From Odontesthes bonariensis (taxonomy: Eukaryota > Chordata > Actinopteri > Atheriniformes > Atherinopsidae): a stretch of DNA of 64,000 nt. Positions within the stretch are counted from its first letter, which is position 1. Every line of letters starts with the position of its first letter. Made by a program: the position numbers and the translations under genes. The DNA lies in contig NC_134522.1 of assembly GCF_027942865.1 (NCBI RefSeq), positions 10,381,849-10,445,848 of the forward strand. The letters run 5' to 3'. Under the pieces are notes generated by a model. The model did no database searches. It was not told the origin of the DNA and worked only from the letters and a program-made list of their open reading frames with translations. Positions 1 through 20,698 of this stretch are shown piece by piece.

Positions 1-27
1 TCAAACAGTGACTCACTCTCATTTCAG

Positions 28-1073
28 ATACTAAGGCTGTAGTCAGCATTGGTCCCTTGGTCATTGTGGAAAATGACGGTGAAACAAATCTTGCACTTGT
101 GGACTCTAAACCGCAAACTCCTCCACCCAACTCCATGCAGTCAGCGCCTGCTGAAGATCATATTGTTTCTGGTGCTTCTGTATCAAGAAGCAAGTTTCTG
201 TCCTCACCAGAGAGCGTAGTGGTGGTGAGCCAATACCCAACTGCCAGGCTGACACTCTGGCTACCTGGGGAGGTGCACACAGATTACGACTCCAATATAA
301 TTTCTGAACATGACTTATCAGGTCTGTTGCAAAGTCATGGCTCAAATGATCCTGAACAGCCTTTAATCACAGAGGAGACTCTACCAAGTTTATACTCAAA
401 TGAGATTGAGCTTCACTCTTCAAATGAATATAAAGGTGATTCCTCGCTGCTGGACATGAATTTACCTCAAGCTGTTGGCTGGCCAGATCCTGAACAACCT
501 CACAATGCAGTTTCAGCAGAGGAATTCCAAACAGAAAATGTGTTTGGGAGGTCTGAAACAGAACCTGCACATGGAGACCTCTCTCTGCCAACTGAGATTA
601 GTATAAATCTAATGATCGGAGAGCCAAAATCAGCTGTACTAGATGGAAAGCCCATTACAGAGGAACCCCAAAAGAAATGGCTGGCTACTGAAACTGCTTT
701 AAATGACATTAACAAGAGTGACTTTAACCCCATGAAAGATGAACAGCCTCAGATGGATGCAGCACCGCTGTCTGAGGATGTAGCTGTCCAACCAATAGTT
801 CGCTCTAAACTGGAGTTTTCAAAACATGCGGATGGGTCGCAGACGCTGAGTTATGAGGAAGAAGTTGAGCAACCAGAAGGAAAAGGTCATCTTGGAAGAT
901 CTTTGAGGAATGTGAAGAGGGGAAAACGGGAGCCTGGACTCAAGGGGCTGCACTCCACTTTCCTGAATTTGCTGAGGTACACTTGACCTTTTTCATTCAC
1001 ACGGTTGTATTCTGTGCATGTGAACTGACTAAACTTCTCTTTTTCCATCAGGAGGATGGACAAGGCAGAATGA
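28..1073 (+). CDS. 3' end of an unrecognised gene (last two coding exons)
   Basis: The sequence opens in an intron with acceptor TTTCAG at 22-27. A long exon follows (28-976), ending in donor AG|GTACAC. A short last exon (1052-1073) adds the residues RRMDKAE and stops at TGA 1071-1073. About 323 residues are visible. They are acidic and rich in Ser, Pro and Glu, with a repeated DPEQP motif and a basic patch near the C terminus (RNVKRGKREPG). This suggests a mostly disordered tail. No catalytic motif, signal peptide or membrane segment is visible. If the last intron is retained, the frame stops at 984-986 and gives a slightly different tail. I do not recognise the family. The rest of the gene lies outside the window. 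Confidence 0.6.
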
Positions 1074-1106
1074 TTACAACTTCAAGAATATTTCTGTGGT
1101 CCTTTA

Positions 1107-1112
1107 AATAAA
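1107..1112 (+). terminator. Poly(A) signal of the upstream gene
   Basis: AATAAA lies 34 bp past the stop codon, giving a very short 3' UTR. The pabpc4 promoter elements begin only about 280 bp further on. Confidence 0.5.
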
Positions 1113-1394
1113 CTTGCAAATCAAAACTCGAGTTGTCCCGTGTTTCCAATAAGTATTACGGTTCTTTCGATAAAGGGATTGTTTTTTTTTTTTTTTTTTT
1201 TGTGTTCTGCTCTATAAATGCTCTGCCTCTGTACCCTGATAAGCCTTCACTATTCCCACCCAGGTGTCGCTGTGGGGAGCTGAGCTCTGTAGTTGGGACA
1301 GTACAGTGTGCGCTCTCCCTTTTACGCCGCATGCTCAGTTTATTCCTATCCCAAGTTTGACCCTGGCCACTATTTCCTCCGCACCTCTACACTC

Positions 1395-1434
1395 TATAAA
1401 GTGCCCATGCTTTCCTCACGCAGTCTCTTTCCCC
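1395..1434 (+). promoter_or_regulatory. Putative pabpc4 core promoter with TOP-like start
   Basis: TATAAA at 1395-1400 is followed 25 bp later by the pyrimidine run CTCTTTCCCC (1425-1434), where transcription would be expected to start. A 5' terminal oligopyrimidine tract is known in PABPC1 mRNA and places its translation under growth control. The assignment here is inferred from spacing. The leader would then be about 415 nt before the ATG at 1842. Confidence 0.45.
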
Positions 1435-1478
1435 GGCCACAAAACGACCGTGAGTGTCCAACTCACCGTTCTTGGAAA

Positions 1479-1605
1479 AACTTAAAATAAAAACAATATA
1501 AAAATCATAAAATCTACAAAATACAAATAAAAACTACTGTAATGCCTAAAGAAATATAAAGCTAAAAAAAATTGCAAAATACTAAATTAAAAACCAAAAA
1601 AATAG
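1479..1605 (+). promoter_or_regulatory. A-rich leader segment, possible PABP autoregulatory sequence
   Basis: A 127-bp stretch of A-runs broken by single C and T bases, such as AAAATAAAAACAATATAAAAA, lies between the putative start site and the pabpc4 ATG. The 5' UTR of human PABPC1 carries an A-rich element of this kind, which PABP binds to repress its own translation. Position and composition fit the same role. This assumes that transcription starts upstream near 1425. Confidence 0.4.
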
Positions 1606-1652
1606 GCCTCGGGCTTTACCCGAAGTTGACGTCTTTAAAGGAAAATACTTAA

Positions 1653-10898
<9,246 letters not shown>

Positions 10899-11395
10899 AG
10901 ATCGCATGGTGTATTAATTTGGTATGATATATATATTTATAACTAGTCAAGCTAATCATGTTTTGGTGATTTGACCACACATTATTTTGTGGTACTAATG
11001 AGCAGTTATTGTGTTGTTTCAGGGCAGAGAAGCATAAGTGCACATGGACAAAGACGCACTACAAAGACTTTGAACTCCAGAGTCCTCGGAACATTTATGC
11101 AAAAATGGAAAATAAGAAAAAAAAAAAAAGGAAATGTAATTTCAAAATATACTTGAACATTTTGAAAACTATTACAGTGCATCATTTTCTAGTTCTGTAA
11201 TACTTTTAAACTGCATAACAAGAGCAATAATGCAAATGAATCTTGAATACAGGTCCTATTTTGTGGCAAAGGAGAGAAACCTTTTGTAAAAGCAAAATGA
11301 GCCTTGTTCTTTATCTTTGCTTGATACCTTCACGTTTGATTTGTAATGATGGACTCCTCCATCTTATTATGTTATCATGGGTGTGTGGTATTCTC

Positions 11396-11401
11396 AATAA
11401 A
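11396..11401 (+). terminator. Poly(A) signal of pabpc4
   Basis: AATAAA about 500 bp after the stop codon, at the end of an AT-rich 3' UTR. Confidence 0.65.
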
Positions 11402-11801
11402 GGGATGATATATCCAAGTAGTCTTTCATTATTTTAATGGCAACATGTAACCTGTTTTATTCTAAATCTAAAGGTGGCACTTTTCAGTCCAGAGGAGGCC
11501 AGATCAGGGAGGAGGATGAGTTACCTACAGCTGGCAACAAATATACAGTACATAATGCTTATTTTCATGTTTTGACCAGCGGGGCATCATTTAGGGTGTT
11601 TACTGACAGGAAGGATACTTCTGATACAAGCAACATGAGAAAGATAAATATTTTTCTTCTATTGTCACTTAGGCTCAGACTTTGTGCCCATGATTTGTGC
11701 TTAGACTTACACTTAGGCTTTGAGACAAAACATCAAAGTAATCATGACTTAAAGGCCTGGCTTTTTAGCGTGCTTGAAGTTCAAACAAAGTTACACCATC
11801 G

Positions 11802-11990
11802 CTTCCAAAAATGTTGGCATGTTGAATGTAATATTAATTAGAAAAAAAACAAAAACTGAATGCAATAATTTGCAAATGTGTGCAAGCATGTATTTCAAAA
11901 AGGTTGGAACAGGTGCATCTTTACTGATACGCTGCATCACCTCTTCATTTATATGCAGCGTTTGGGAACAGAGAAGTAGTTATTTAAAAT
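11802..11990 (+). mobile_element. Truncated Tc1/mariner left end
   Basis: CTTCCAAAAATGTTGGCATG, then GAATGCAATAATTTGCAAAT, then TTCAAAAAGGTTGGAACAGG follow the order of the left end of the same fish Tc1/mariner group as the copy at 7300-8631. No transposase region follows. The flanks (11402-11801 and 11991-12640) show nothing recognisable. Confidence 0.55.
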
Positions 11991-12639
11991 AAAACTAAAC
12001 AAAACTTTCCAATTATTGTTTGATATATGATTTAAACTTCTCAACAGTACACAACCCCCTTTGTATTTCTTGTTTCCTCTTTCTTTTATTTATAAGGCCA
12101 GTTTAGCATCAGGGATAACTGTAGAGCCATGCTGCTGGAATACCTGTAGAATGTTTTAAACATTCAATTGGATCCAATATTGTAAATAAGTACTGTGTTG
12201 TAGTGAGAAATAAGTTTCAATATCTTTTTTTTTTAATCCAACATTTTTAAAAGTTGTTCATTAGAACAGAATAGGCTGAGACTATCACTATGCATCTGCA
12301 ACAGAAAAGTGGAAACCTATTGCATTTTTCTTGGCTTCCCATAGACTGACAAAAGTATATTTTTTACTATAAGGAGTCGCACTGAGTGATGATAAAAGGA
12401 CAAATAATCAAACAAAATCACAGCCGGCAGAAGCCCAATGTTAACAAGGACAATGATGTAGCACTTAATAACTTCATTTGATGTATTTTCCTATAGGGAA
12501 GGGGTGAGATGAAGGTCAACAGCTCATTAGTGAAGATTACAATATATACGACTAAGTTCCCCATAACAATGTGATCAATAGCCAGTATCAACAGCTTTCT
12601 TTCTTTCATCCGAGACATCTTAAAAAATCCCTTGAAAAT

Positions 12640-12755
12640 CCATCCATCTATTTTATATACCCGCTTAATCCAACTCAGAGCCGATCCTGTCATTGGACGA
12701 GAAGCAGGGTACACCCTGGACAGGTCGCCAGTCTTTCACAGCGCAACTTGAAAAT
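12640..12755 (+). repeat. Dispersed teleost repeat (CCATCC...CCGCTTAATCC)
   Basis: AATCCATCCATCTATTTTAT, CCGCTTAATCC and GGGTACACCCTGGACAGGTC match the repeat at 39313-39597. It lies between pabpc4 and ppie. Confidence 0.65.
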
Positions 12756-12984
12756 GCACTTGGATAAATAATAAAATAATGACAGAGACCTTCACTTATT
12801 ATCTTCCCTTTCAGGAGACTGATAGTGTCTCCCGCCGTCATTACTAAGTGTCAAACTTTAGTAGAACTGAACTAAACCCTAAACACGACTGTACGGGAAG
12901 AGACTAAATTAGAGTGTTAGTGAAAGATTTGACCAACAGGCGGCGCTGTGATTTACTAAACTATTGAGGCGGGCTTTACTTCCA

Positions 12985-13045
12985 CTCCACCAATCAGCGG
13001 CCGGGGTCATAGTTGAAGGGCTAAATCCAACATGGCGGCCAGCAA
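12985..13045 (+). promoter_or_regulatory. Putative ppie core promoter (CCAAT box, YY1-like start)
   Basis: CCACCAATCAGCGGCCGGGG holds a CCAAT box in a short GC-rich stretch about 40 bp before the ATG. The start codon sits inside AACATGGCGGCC, a good YY1-type motif, as is common in TATA-less housekeeping genes. No TATA box is seen nearby. Confidence 0.4.
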
Positions 13046-16000
13046 ACGAGTGCTGTATGTTGGTGAGTTTTCTAAATCTGTTTAAAAGTATGTAAAACTT
13101 ATTTGTTGTTAGTATATCAAACAAACGTGGATATTATACTGCTTTAAAGCAATTACAGTAGCAACTGAATGTGATTTAAGTGCATGTATGCTATATAAAA
13201 AACGTACTTTAGAGGTACTGTAGGGATACTTCGCCGGTAAAATCAGAAACAGCAACCTTTCAAACATGCCCGCTTTAACAAAAAATATATATTTCCAACA
13301 CTTTCTTTAAAGCACTTTACGTCACGTTATGTATTCAATTTAAATTAAACGAAGAAGACAAATAAATAGTGGGAAAAAAAATACCGCTAGTGGATAAATG
13401 TCTTAAACGCAGTATGGAAACATACGGTAACCGTCGATCTGCGTCGATATATCTTGATAAGTATTCACAATACAGTTGCATAAATATGGTGTTTATTATC
13501 TGCCTTGTGTTTTTCTATCAGGTGGCCTGGCGGAGGAGGTAGATGAGAAAGTGTTACATGCAGCTTTTATTCCGTTTGGCGACATCACAGACATCCAGAT
13601 ACCCCTGGACTATGAAACGGGTAAGATCAGGACTTTTGTTGTTCTGTGTAATACAGCTGCTGTTATTCTGTATTGCGTTGTAAACTACAGACAACCTACC
13701 ATGAGTGTCTTTTGTGTCTTGGGCCCAAATTGCAGAGAAGCACAGAGGATTTGCATTCATTGAATTTGAGCTGGCAGAGGTATGTCTAACGGAAAAAAAG
13801 TATAATGAGGAGAAGGATTCGTTAAACTAATTGGAATGAATGCCGTCGTATTTAAAATAACATTATTATTACTTGTGCATGTGAAGTGCAGATATTGTAA
13901 ATGCTTGATTCATAGAAGGGTCACTTATAAATGGCTGCTTCCTCTACAGGATGCTGCAGCAGCTATTGATAACATGGTAAGTGGCTCACATTGTTCTTAA
14001 ATCAGTGAAGTTTTTCTCTTGTGTTTCTGTAAGTCTTCAAAATGTAAATTCCTGGTTTGAAAGTTTAAAAAAAATTATTTTTTTCAGAATGAGTCAGAAC
14101 TGTTTGGACGGACTATCCGTGTCAACATTGCCAAGCCCATGAGAATCAAAGAGGGTTCTTCTCGACCAGGTGATGAATGAAACTGTACTGAGGGATTGAT
14201 TTGCCAAGACTGTTTTTGAAATGTTCCATGGCTCTGACTTTAAATGTGTCTTGTCCTCAGTATGGTCGGATGATGACTGGTTGAAGAAGTTCTCTGGGAA
14301 GACTCTGGAAGAAGCTGAGGCAGAGGCAGGGACTGGAGAAACCACCAACACAACAACACAAGACGTGAGATGGTTTTCTCTTCTGTGCTCGTAAGCCAGC
14401 TGTGACTGGTAGAGTGGCTTGTTTAGTAACGACTGCTTTAGCTGTTCACTTCCTGATGCCTTCACTCCTGGAAGTGACTTTGGGCAACAATCTGAACCCT
14501 AAAGTGTTCCCAGTGGCAGATGAGCACCTTGTGTGGCAGCTCTGGAGCCAGTTGTGTCTTTGCATGAAAAAGTCAATGAGAAACCCTGTAAAGCACTTTG
14601 TGGAATCACTGTGTTTACAAATGTTCTTTATAGGCCGTAAGGTGAACCCCGTTTTCGTTTAGGCTCGCTCCGTGCTCTCCGAACTACATGCCCGTTAGCT
14701 GATAAAAATGACCTAGTTATTTTGCACATATAAAAAAAGTTTCGCGTCACAGAATCCTGTACTTTTTTTAAACCGAGACATTTTCTGAAGAAATATTTTC
14801 CGCAGGGCTGAATGACGATTTTTTGACGTCACAAGACACCACGTGACCGCGCTGGACCAATCACGTTGCCGATTTACGACAACAAACTGGAAAAATGACA
14901 ACCTGCCAGGTGCTGTCAAATCTAACCTACAGAAAGGAATCTCGCAAAATATCATTTTAAAGTGAACATAAAATAATAATTATCAACGATAATGCTCATT
15001 CATGTATTTCTGAATTGAGCCAAATAAATTCGAAATAGTGCTTTATTTACAGCACGAAGCACAATTATGCAAGTGACCTTTCATGTTGTCATTTTGATCA
15101 ATTAATGGAATTCCAATAATTATTGATAACCATCCACGTGTTTGTAACGTGGGCTAAATTGATTCCAAACAGTGCTTTATTTGTAGTACAAACAACTATT
15201 GTGCAAGTGGATGATAAGGTTACCTTTTCATGTTGTCTTTTTTATTAATGAATGGAAATAATTCTAATTATCAATGATAAGGACCATTCAGGTATTCATT
15301 TACTGATGTATTCACTAATAACTATACGACACATTACAAAATCAAAACAAGCAGGGCATACACATCAACCGGCATAAACGTATATACATAACCATAATAA
15401 AAGGAATGATACAAATGGAATAGAATAGAGGTAAAAAAAAAAAAACGCGCGCACACACACACTATTCCCCCCTGTCAGTGTCAGGGCAGCTGTCATCTTC
15501 TTTATCCTCTGTTTCCTTTGTGGTGTTTGAACAGCTGGAACACCTGCACAAGTCTGTACAACAGAGTCCTGCAGAGAAACAGGAGGTGGATTTCTTGTCA
15601 TCCATGTCACTTCAAGATTTCCATCTTCCAGATGCCAACCATGTCCAGTGGGAGATGGAGCGCCAATCTTTTTCTTTACACATGACCTCATTATTTTAGC
15701 CTGATAATTTGCCCTTTTGCAGGGCTGGTGGAGGGCATCACTTGTTGGGGGGATAGATAATTCTGGCAAGGCTGATGATGCCATACAGAAAGCTTTGTTC
15801 CTAGCCTCATTGATGTTTTCTGCGCTTGGCTGATCGTACAAATGGCATACATATTTGCAAAGTAATGCAAATGTAGATTGGTCCAAGTTAAATTCAGTCC
15901 CCAGATTTCTGAAAGTTCAGGTAGACATCTTTCTCGCATGCCACAGCAAATGTCTTCTTTTTGCCTTGTGGTGTCACACCCAGTGAATGTATGGATCCCA

Positions 16001-19000
16001 ATCAAGGCTGAACACACACTGGCTCCGAGAGCTGATGACACCTTGGTAATGTCCATTATGCGTGTTCTGTTGCCCGTCCCTGTGAAAAAGTACAAGCTGC
16101 ATGGCAAATCTTTCTGCAGACTCACAGCAATGACTGCTACATCAGTGTCAGGGCTCTTAATAATGACAGTCTTATGTTCCTGTGCAGCATGTTGTGCATG
16201 CAAAAACAACAGTGTCACATTCGTCGTGGTCACACTGCAGGTCTTCCACAGCAACAGACTGCACACCTTCCAGTACAGTCACACAGTGACATTGGGGTTG
16301 ATGTGCTATGTACAAGCTGAGGTTTCTTCCCACTGCTGTAAGATCAGCATGTGGCCACGCATCGTATAAGAACTCAGCAAGTGCTTCTTTATTTGTTCCT
16401 TCTGATTCCTTCCATTCCACCTTGTGCAGGTGAAATTTCCTCATGCTTAACAGAAGATATGTGCATGTAACAAGTCTTTCGGTCGAAATTTCGTCTTCTT
16501 CGGTACTGCTGGATGATCGCGCTGCCACTGCGGTGCTGTTTGTTTACAAGCTCAGCTGACATACCAGCTATCCGATTCGTCCATTCTGATGACGTCTCAA
16601 CCGTGGCACCTCTCGCGAGCCAAACAGTTATTACGCCTGCCGAAAATGTACATACGCCTTGCCAGGCACTAGTTATTCCTTTAAACGTTGCGAACTAAAA
16701 AAGTACTGTGTTCTGAGCGGCGAAACTTTTTTTTAAACCTCAACATAACTCAAATCTTTTTATGAGCTGAAGCGTGTTTGGTACGGAGAGCGTGGAACAA
16801 GCCTGGTGTTCTGAAGGAGTTTTCGAGGTTCACCTTACGGCCTATTATTAGTGTAGACTATTTGCTGTTTTGAGGACTTAATTCTGAAAATGTTGAGATG
16901 TAAAGTGTGATTTGTCTTTTTCAGGCTGAACCACCAGCTAAAAAGAGTCGAGTAAATCCTCAGGTCTACATGGACATCAAGATCGGCAACAAGCCAGCAG
17001 GGAGACTGCGCTTCCTCCTTCGGGCTGACATTGTTCCTATGACAGCAGGTCTGCACGTGTTCTTTTAGCCACACTGACATCAAAATTTGTCCACAACTGT
17101 AAGCAAATTATCCACCTCCTTTTGGAGGGGAACAGATAAACACCATAAGGGGTGTTTTTATAACCTTTGTGGAAGACAAAATGAAGCCTTGTACTGTATA
17201 ATACTGGAATTATTGGCAAACGCATATTCCTTAATTTTTATTGTTAGTTTGGATCCCAGCTAATGCTAACACACTGACCCAAACTAAATGACCACTACTG
17301 CTCTCTGCAAATAACCAATTTGACAAGGGAGTCTGGTAATGGCTGACCTGTCAGTAAAAGCTGTCTGATGGCAAGATGAAGTGGTGAAAACATTCTGAAT
17401 ATAGCACACACTTCAAACTGATCATTTGAGGTACAATAGATAGATTTATTCTCATTGCACAGAATTGCAACAATATTAAGGAAGTAGGCCTTGTCTTTTT
17501 AGTCTGTGGTTAAAATATGTTTTGCTGCTGACTGCATTCACAGCATGATATTGTTGAGGTTACGTCTCATTCTTCCTGCCTGCTCCTCTTCCAGAAAAGT
17601 TTTGCAAACAGTTTGCTGTCAAACCACAGACTATTACATGTGATATATGATGAAGAAACAAATGATCCCTTCAAGGCAAGACCCTGCAGGCTGTCGTGCT
17701 TCCATGTTTTTTTTACAGACTAGTAGAAAGAAAATGTTAAAAATGCTCATATAGATCCGTATTTTTACTGCATCAGTCCACTTAGCATTTATGACAATCA
17801 CTGCATATATAATTTCATAAGGCCTCATAAAGTCTGAAAATTTAAAGGGGCATAATATAAGTAATCAACTTGGGAAATTTGCTGAGGATATGAAGATGTA
17901 TTTTTTTACCCAGATAAAAAGAACTTTCCAATAAAAATGTCTGGAATTTTGCAAATATGTATCTTTAAATTCTGATGCAGGTATGTACACAAACCTGTAT
18001 CCTGCAATGCTTGGTGTACAATATGTTCATGGCTAAATCACTTATGGTTATGTCATACAGACCTAGTTCAAAGAAGTTGCTGTGTGAAGACATATTTTCT
18101 CTGTAATAACACTCTTGTATGTGACAAATTCCAATATTTCAGACTGGTGCAAAGTTAGTCTTGCCATCTCGGCTCCATCAGCTTGTTTAATCTTCGGCAT
18201 AATAGAGGACTTGTTGCGCTGCCCAAATTCCAGCATTAATGTGTGAAAGTACACTCACTGTAGCGGCACATACTGAAGTTTTTCTGCAAAAAATAATGGG
18301 ATGTTTTTAGTAAAGTGATCTTCACAGTTGTAAAAATCTACCTTACATTTATTATAGAGAACTTCCGCTGCCTGTGCACACATGAAAAGGGATTCGGCTA
18401 CAAGGGCAGCTGCTTCCACCGCATCATCCCTCAGTTTATGTGCCAAGGAGGTGACTTTACCAACCACAATGGCACCGGCGGCAAGTCCATCTACGGCCGG
18501 AAGTTTGATGATGAAAACTTTGTCCTCAAACACACCACTCCAGGTCAGGAGACTGTGAGTGAACCTCTTGGCTTGTGTTTACCAGCGGATCTCATGGGCT
18601 AAACATGTTCTATCATGCACACAGGTCAGCTCTCCATGGCCAACTCTGGAGCAAACACCAATGGCTCTCAGTTCTTCCTCACCACTGACAAAACGGACTG
18701 GCTTGATGGGAAACATGTGGTGTTTGGAGAGCTGATGGAAGGGATGGATGTGCTCCGAGCAATGGAGGTAAGAGCTTAAACTGCAGTCTGATTTTTGTTG
18801 TCATTTCAAGGACTTGTAGGTTTCCAATAAACAATGGCAACATTTACATACACAGCATTTTTCCAGTGTTGAATGAATAAGACACGACCATGTTAGCAGC
18901 ATTTTCTGATTACCTCAACACAAATACGGTCTGTGTAAGCGATTATAAAAGGAATCTGTGATCTTAGTGGCACAATGGAGACGTGTGCACTTTAAACACA

Positions 19001-20398
19001 CATTTGGTTCCAGAGTTACCAGGTACGCTTAATATGAAAAACACTGAGCATGCTTTTTTTTCAAAATGTATTCATTCATAAGATGAGTTTCTTATAAATG
19101 AGCTTGTAGCTAATGTGTGATCACATATTTTGGCTTACTTCAAATAAGTATTTTGACGCCATAAAGAAGCAATGCCAGCTGGTAAAATACGTTGGTTCAT
19201 TAAAAAATACAGGACTCTTTCACAATAAAGGCTTGAAAAAGGGGTTCTCTATTGCAATACAGCTCTCATACTGCTGATGATGAGGTCGACATTCACGACA
19301 ACGTTGATGATCACGATGTAATGATGTCAACTGTTGCTACTCTTGACTAGGACAAAAATGATGTTCAAAAATACATGGTTGGGGTTTAAATTCTATACAT
19401 TTTCATAACAACTGGCTTACCGTTACATTGTCATCTCACAATTTTCCAAACTGCCATTATTGGACGTGTGGATCAATGTTTACATTTTACCATTTCTGGT
19501 GAGTCTGGGCTGGAATTGTTTAGTTTGGGCCCTGTTGCAGGATCTGTCACAACCCCATTTCCTCTGCCGCCCTCCTTCACCATGCAAGTAATAAACGGGG
19601 AAACAGTGAGAGGAATAGCACTGTTGAATGAGTCTCTGTTGCTAATTTGTGAATAATGCTGAGGATTTACTTTTTCTTCAGATGGATTGTCGTTGCAGAA
19701 ATATGAATTCCTTTTAAAAGAGTAGTTTTACGCTTTGGTAATACTTTTAAGGATCTTAATGATTCCTCCACCACTGACTGCTCCATGTGGGCTTAAAGAA
19801 CTGCAGAGAGGTTTCATTTGGTGACACATTCCTCATCCTTATTAGCCGCATTGGGACGGAGCAGTTCGAACAACGCAGTTCCAAGAACGGTCCACTTCGA
19901 ATTTCGTTCGACTTTACGAAAGTCACATGGTTTGGAGCTTTGCTATCAATTTGTTTGCTAATTTCAGGGAAAACACCTGCTTCATTGAAGTCAGCGCAGA
20001 GCAGGACGTTTGTGAGGTTTTCCTCCCTGAGAAACCTGACAAATGCTTGGTGTTTTGATGGAAGGGAATATGATGAAGGCTTTTAATTGATGCTAATTGT
20101 GCAGTGGCGTGGGGGGAAGTAATATGGGTTCAAGTTACAATTAGGACTGTGCTTTGAAACATGTGAATATGAATGGAATGTTCAGTATCATGTAAACAGC
20201 ATTATCATGAATTTGATCTTTTATCTAACGAATAAAGGGATTTAGTTGTCTACAAATAAAAATGTTAAATGTTATTGTAACCAGGATGTTTTTTGTGAAA
20301 TTAATTATTTTATTGTTTTCTTTTTGCAGGCTCAGGGGACAAAAGATGGCAAGCCGAAGCAGAAAGTCATCATCTCAGACTGTGGAGAATATGTGTGA
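13032..20398 (+). CDS. ppie: Peptidyl-prolyl cis-trans isomerase E (RRM-cyclophilin)
   Basis: Nuclear cyclophilin that isomerises X-Pro bonds and binds RNA; a spliceosome component also known to act on MLL1. Exons: 13032-13062, 13522-13620, 13736-13779, 13950-13976, 14088-14169, 14261-14364, 16925-17048, 18358-18543, 18625-18767, 20330-20398; 909 nt, 302 aa (human about 301). The RRM at the N terminus shows RNP2 VLYVGG (residues 7-12) and RNP1 KHRGFAFI (45-52). After a Thr/Ala/Glu-rich linker comes a full cyclophilin domain, with active-site signatures [15 protein letters not shown] and [20 protein letters not shown]. It ends CGEYV. All junctions are GT-AG and the frame is intact although intron 6 carries a 2.2-kb transposon. 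Confidence 0.95.
14985..15290. repeat. Degenerate tandem repeat inside the ppie-intron transposon
   Basis: Two diverged units of about 134 bp share the order GTGCTTTATTT (15038 and 15172), a TGTGCAAGTG-like motif, TTTCATGTTGTC and ATTATTGATAA-like motifs. The array lies near the left end of the element, where many DNA transposons carry transposase-binding repeats. Confidence 0.55.
15445..16528 (-). pseudogene. Broken transposon protein with SPDTDV and TGCDTT motifs
   Basis: Read right to left, three overlapping minus-strand frames carry consecutive parts of one protein: [17 protein letters not shown] onward (16528-16172), then [27 protein letters not shown] and [11 protein letters not shown] (16266-15691), then [25 protein letters not shown] and [15 protein letters not shown] (15886-15445). 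The order matches large uncharacterised proteins common in fish and invertebrate genomes. The acidic SPDTDV and GCDTT motifs suggest a PIN/FEN-like nuclease fold, which is inference. At least two frame changes show the copy is dead. It is antisense to ppie. Confidence 0.55.
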
Positions 20399-20520
20399 AT
20401 AAAAAAAGAAAATGAGCGCTTGTTTGCATTTGTGTATGGAGGCAGTTTATGTTTGAGAGCAAGAGTGTGTTCGTGGTCTTTTGTACTTTGAATCCGCATC
20501 TTCTGCTATGTAAATATTTC

Positions 20521-20526
20521 AATAAA
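20521..20526 (+). terminator. Poly(A) signal of ppie
   Basis: AATAAA 123 bp after the stop codon. The 3' UTR is short, and the next transposon begins at 20699. Confidence 0.65.
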
Positions 20527-20698
20527 CACATTTTTTAAATAAATAAAACAGGAGTTGAAATGTTTTTTTTTTCTGAGTAAATGATGTCATGAATCTGATT
20601 ACAAAAAGCTTGCACTTCTATAGACATTTATCAAAGGCAACTTTATAGAAATGTTCCGCTCATTTCGTTCTGTTCATTACGAACTAAAATAGTTTTAA

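Larger units (their letters stand above)
14631..16844 (-). mobile_element. 2.2-kb DNA transposon in ppie intron 6 (TTA duplication)
   Basis: Both ends begin TAGGCCGTAAGGTGAACC, perfectly inverted over 18 bp. Shared patches continue inward (CTCTCCG, GTTTCGC and a TACTTTTTT motif on both sides). A TTA trinucleotide lies directly outside each end (14628-14630, 16845-16847), consistent with a 3-bp TWA target duplication as in PIF/Harbinger elements. The minus strand carries a broken protein gene (separate entry). The left part has degenerate tandem repeats. The superfamily is inferred from the duplication only. Confidence 0.7.

Noticed and set aside
15878-16369. 163-codon plus-strand frame in ppie intron 6
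   Set aside because: Shadow of the minus-strand transposon protein; no motif of its own.
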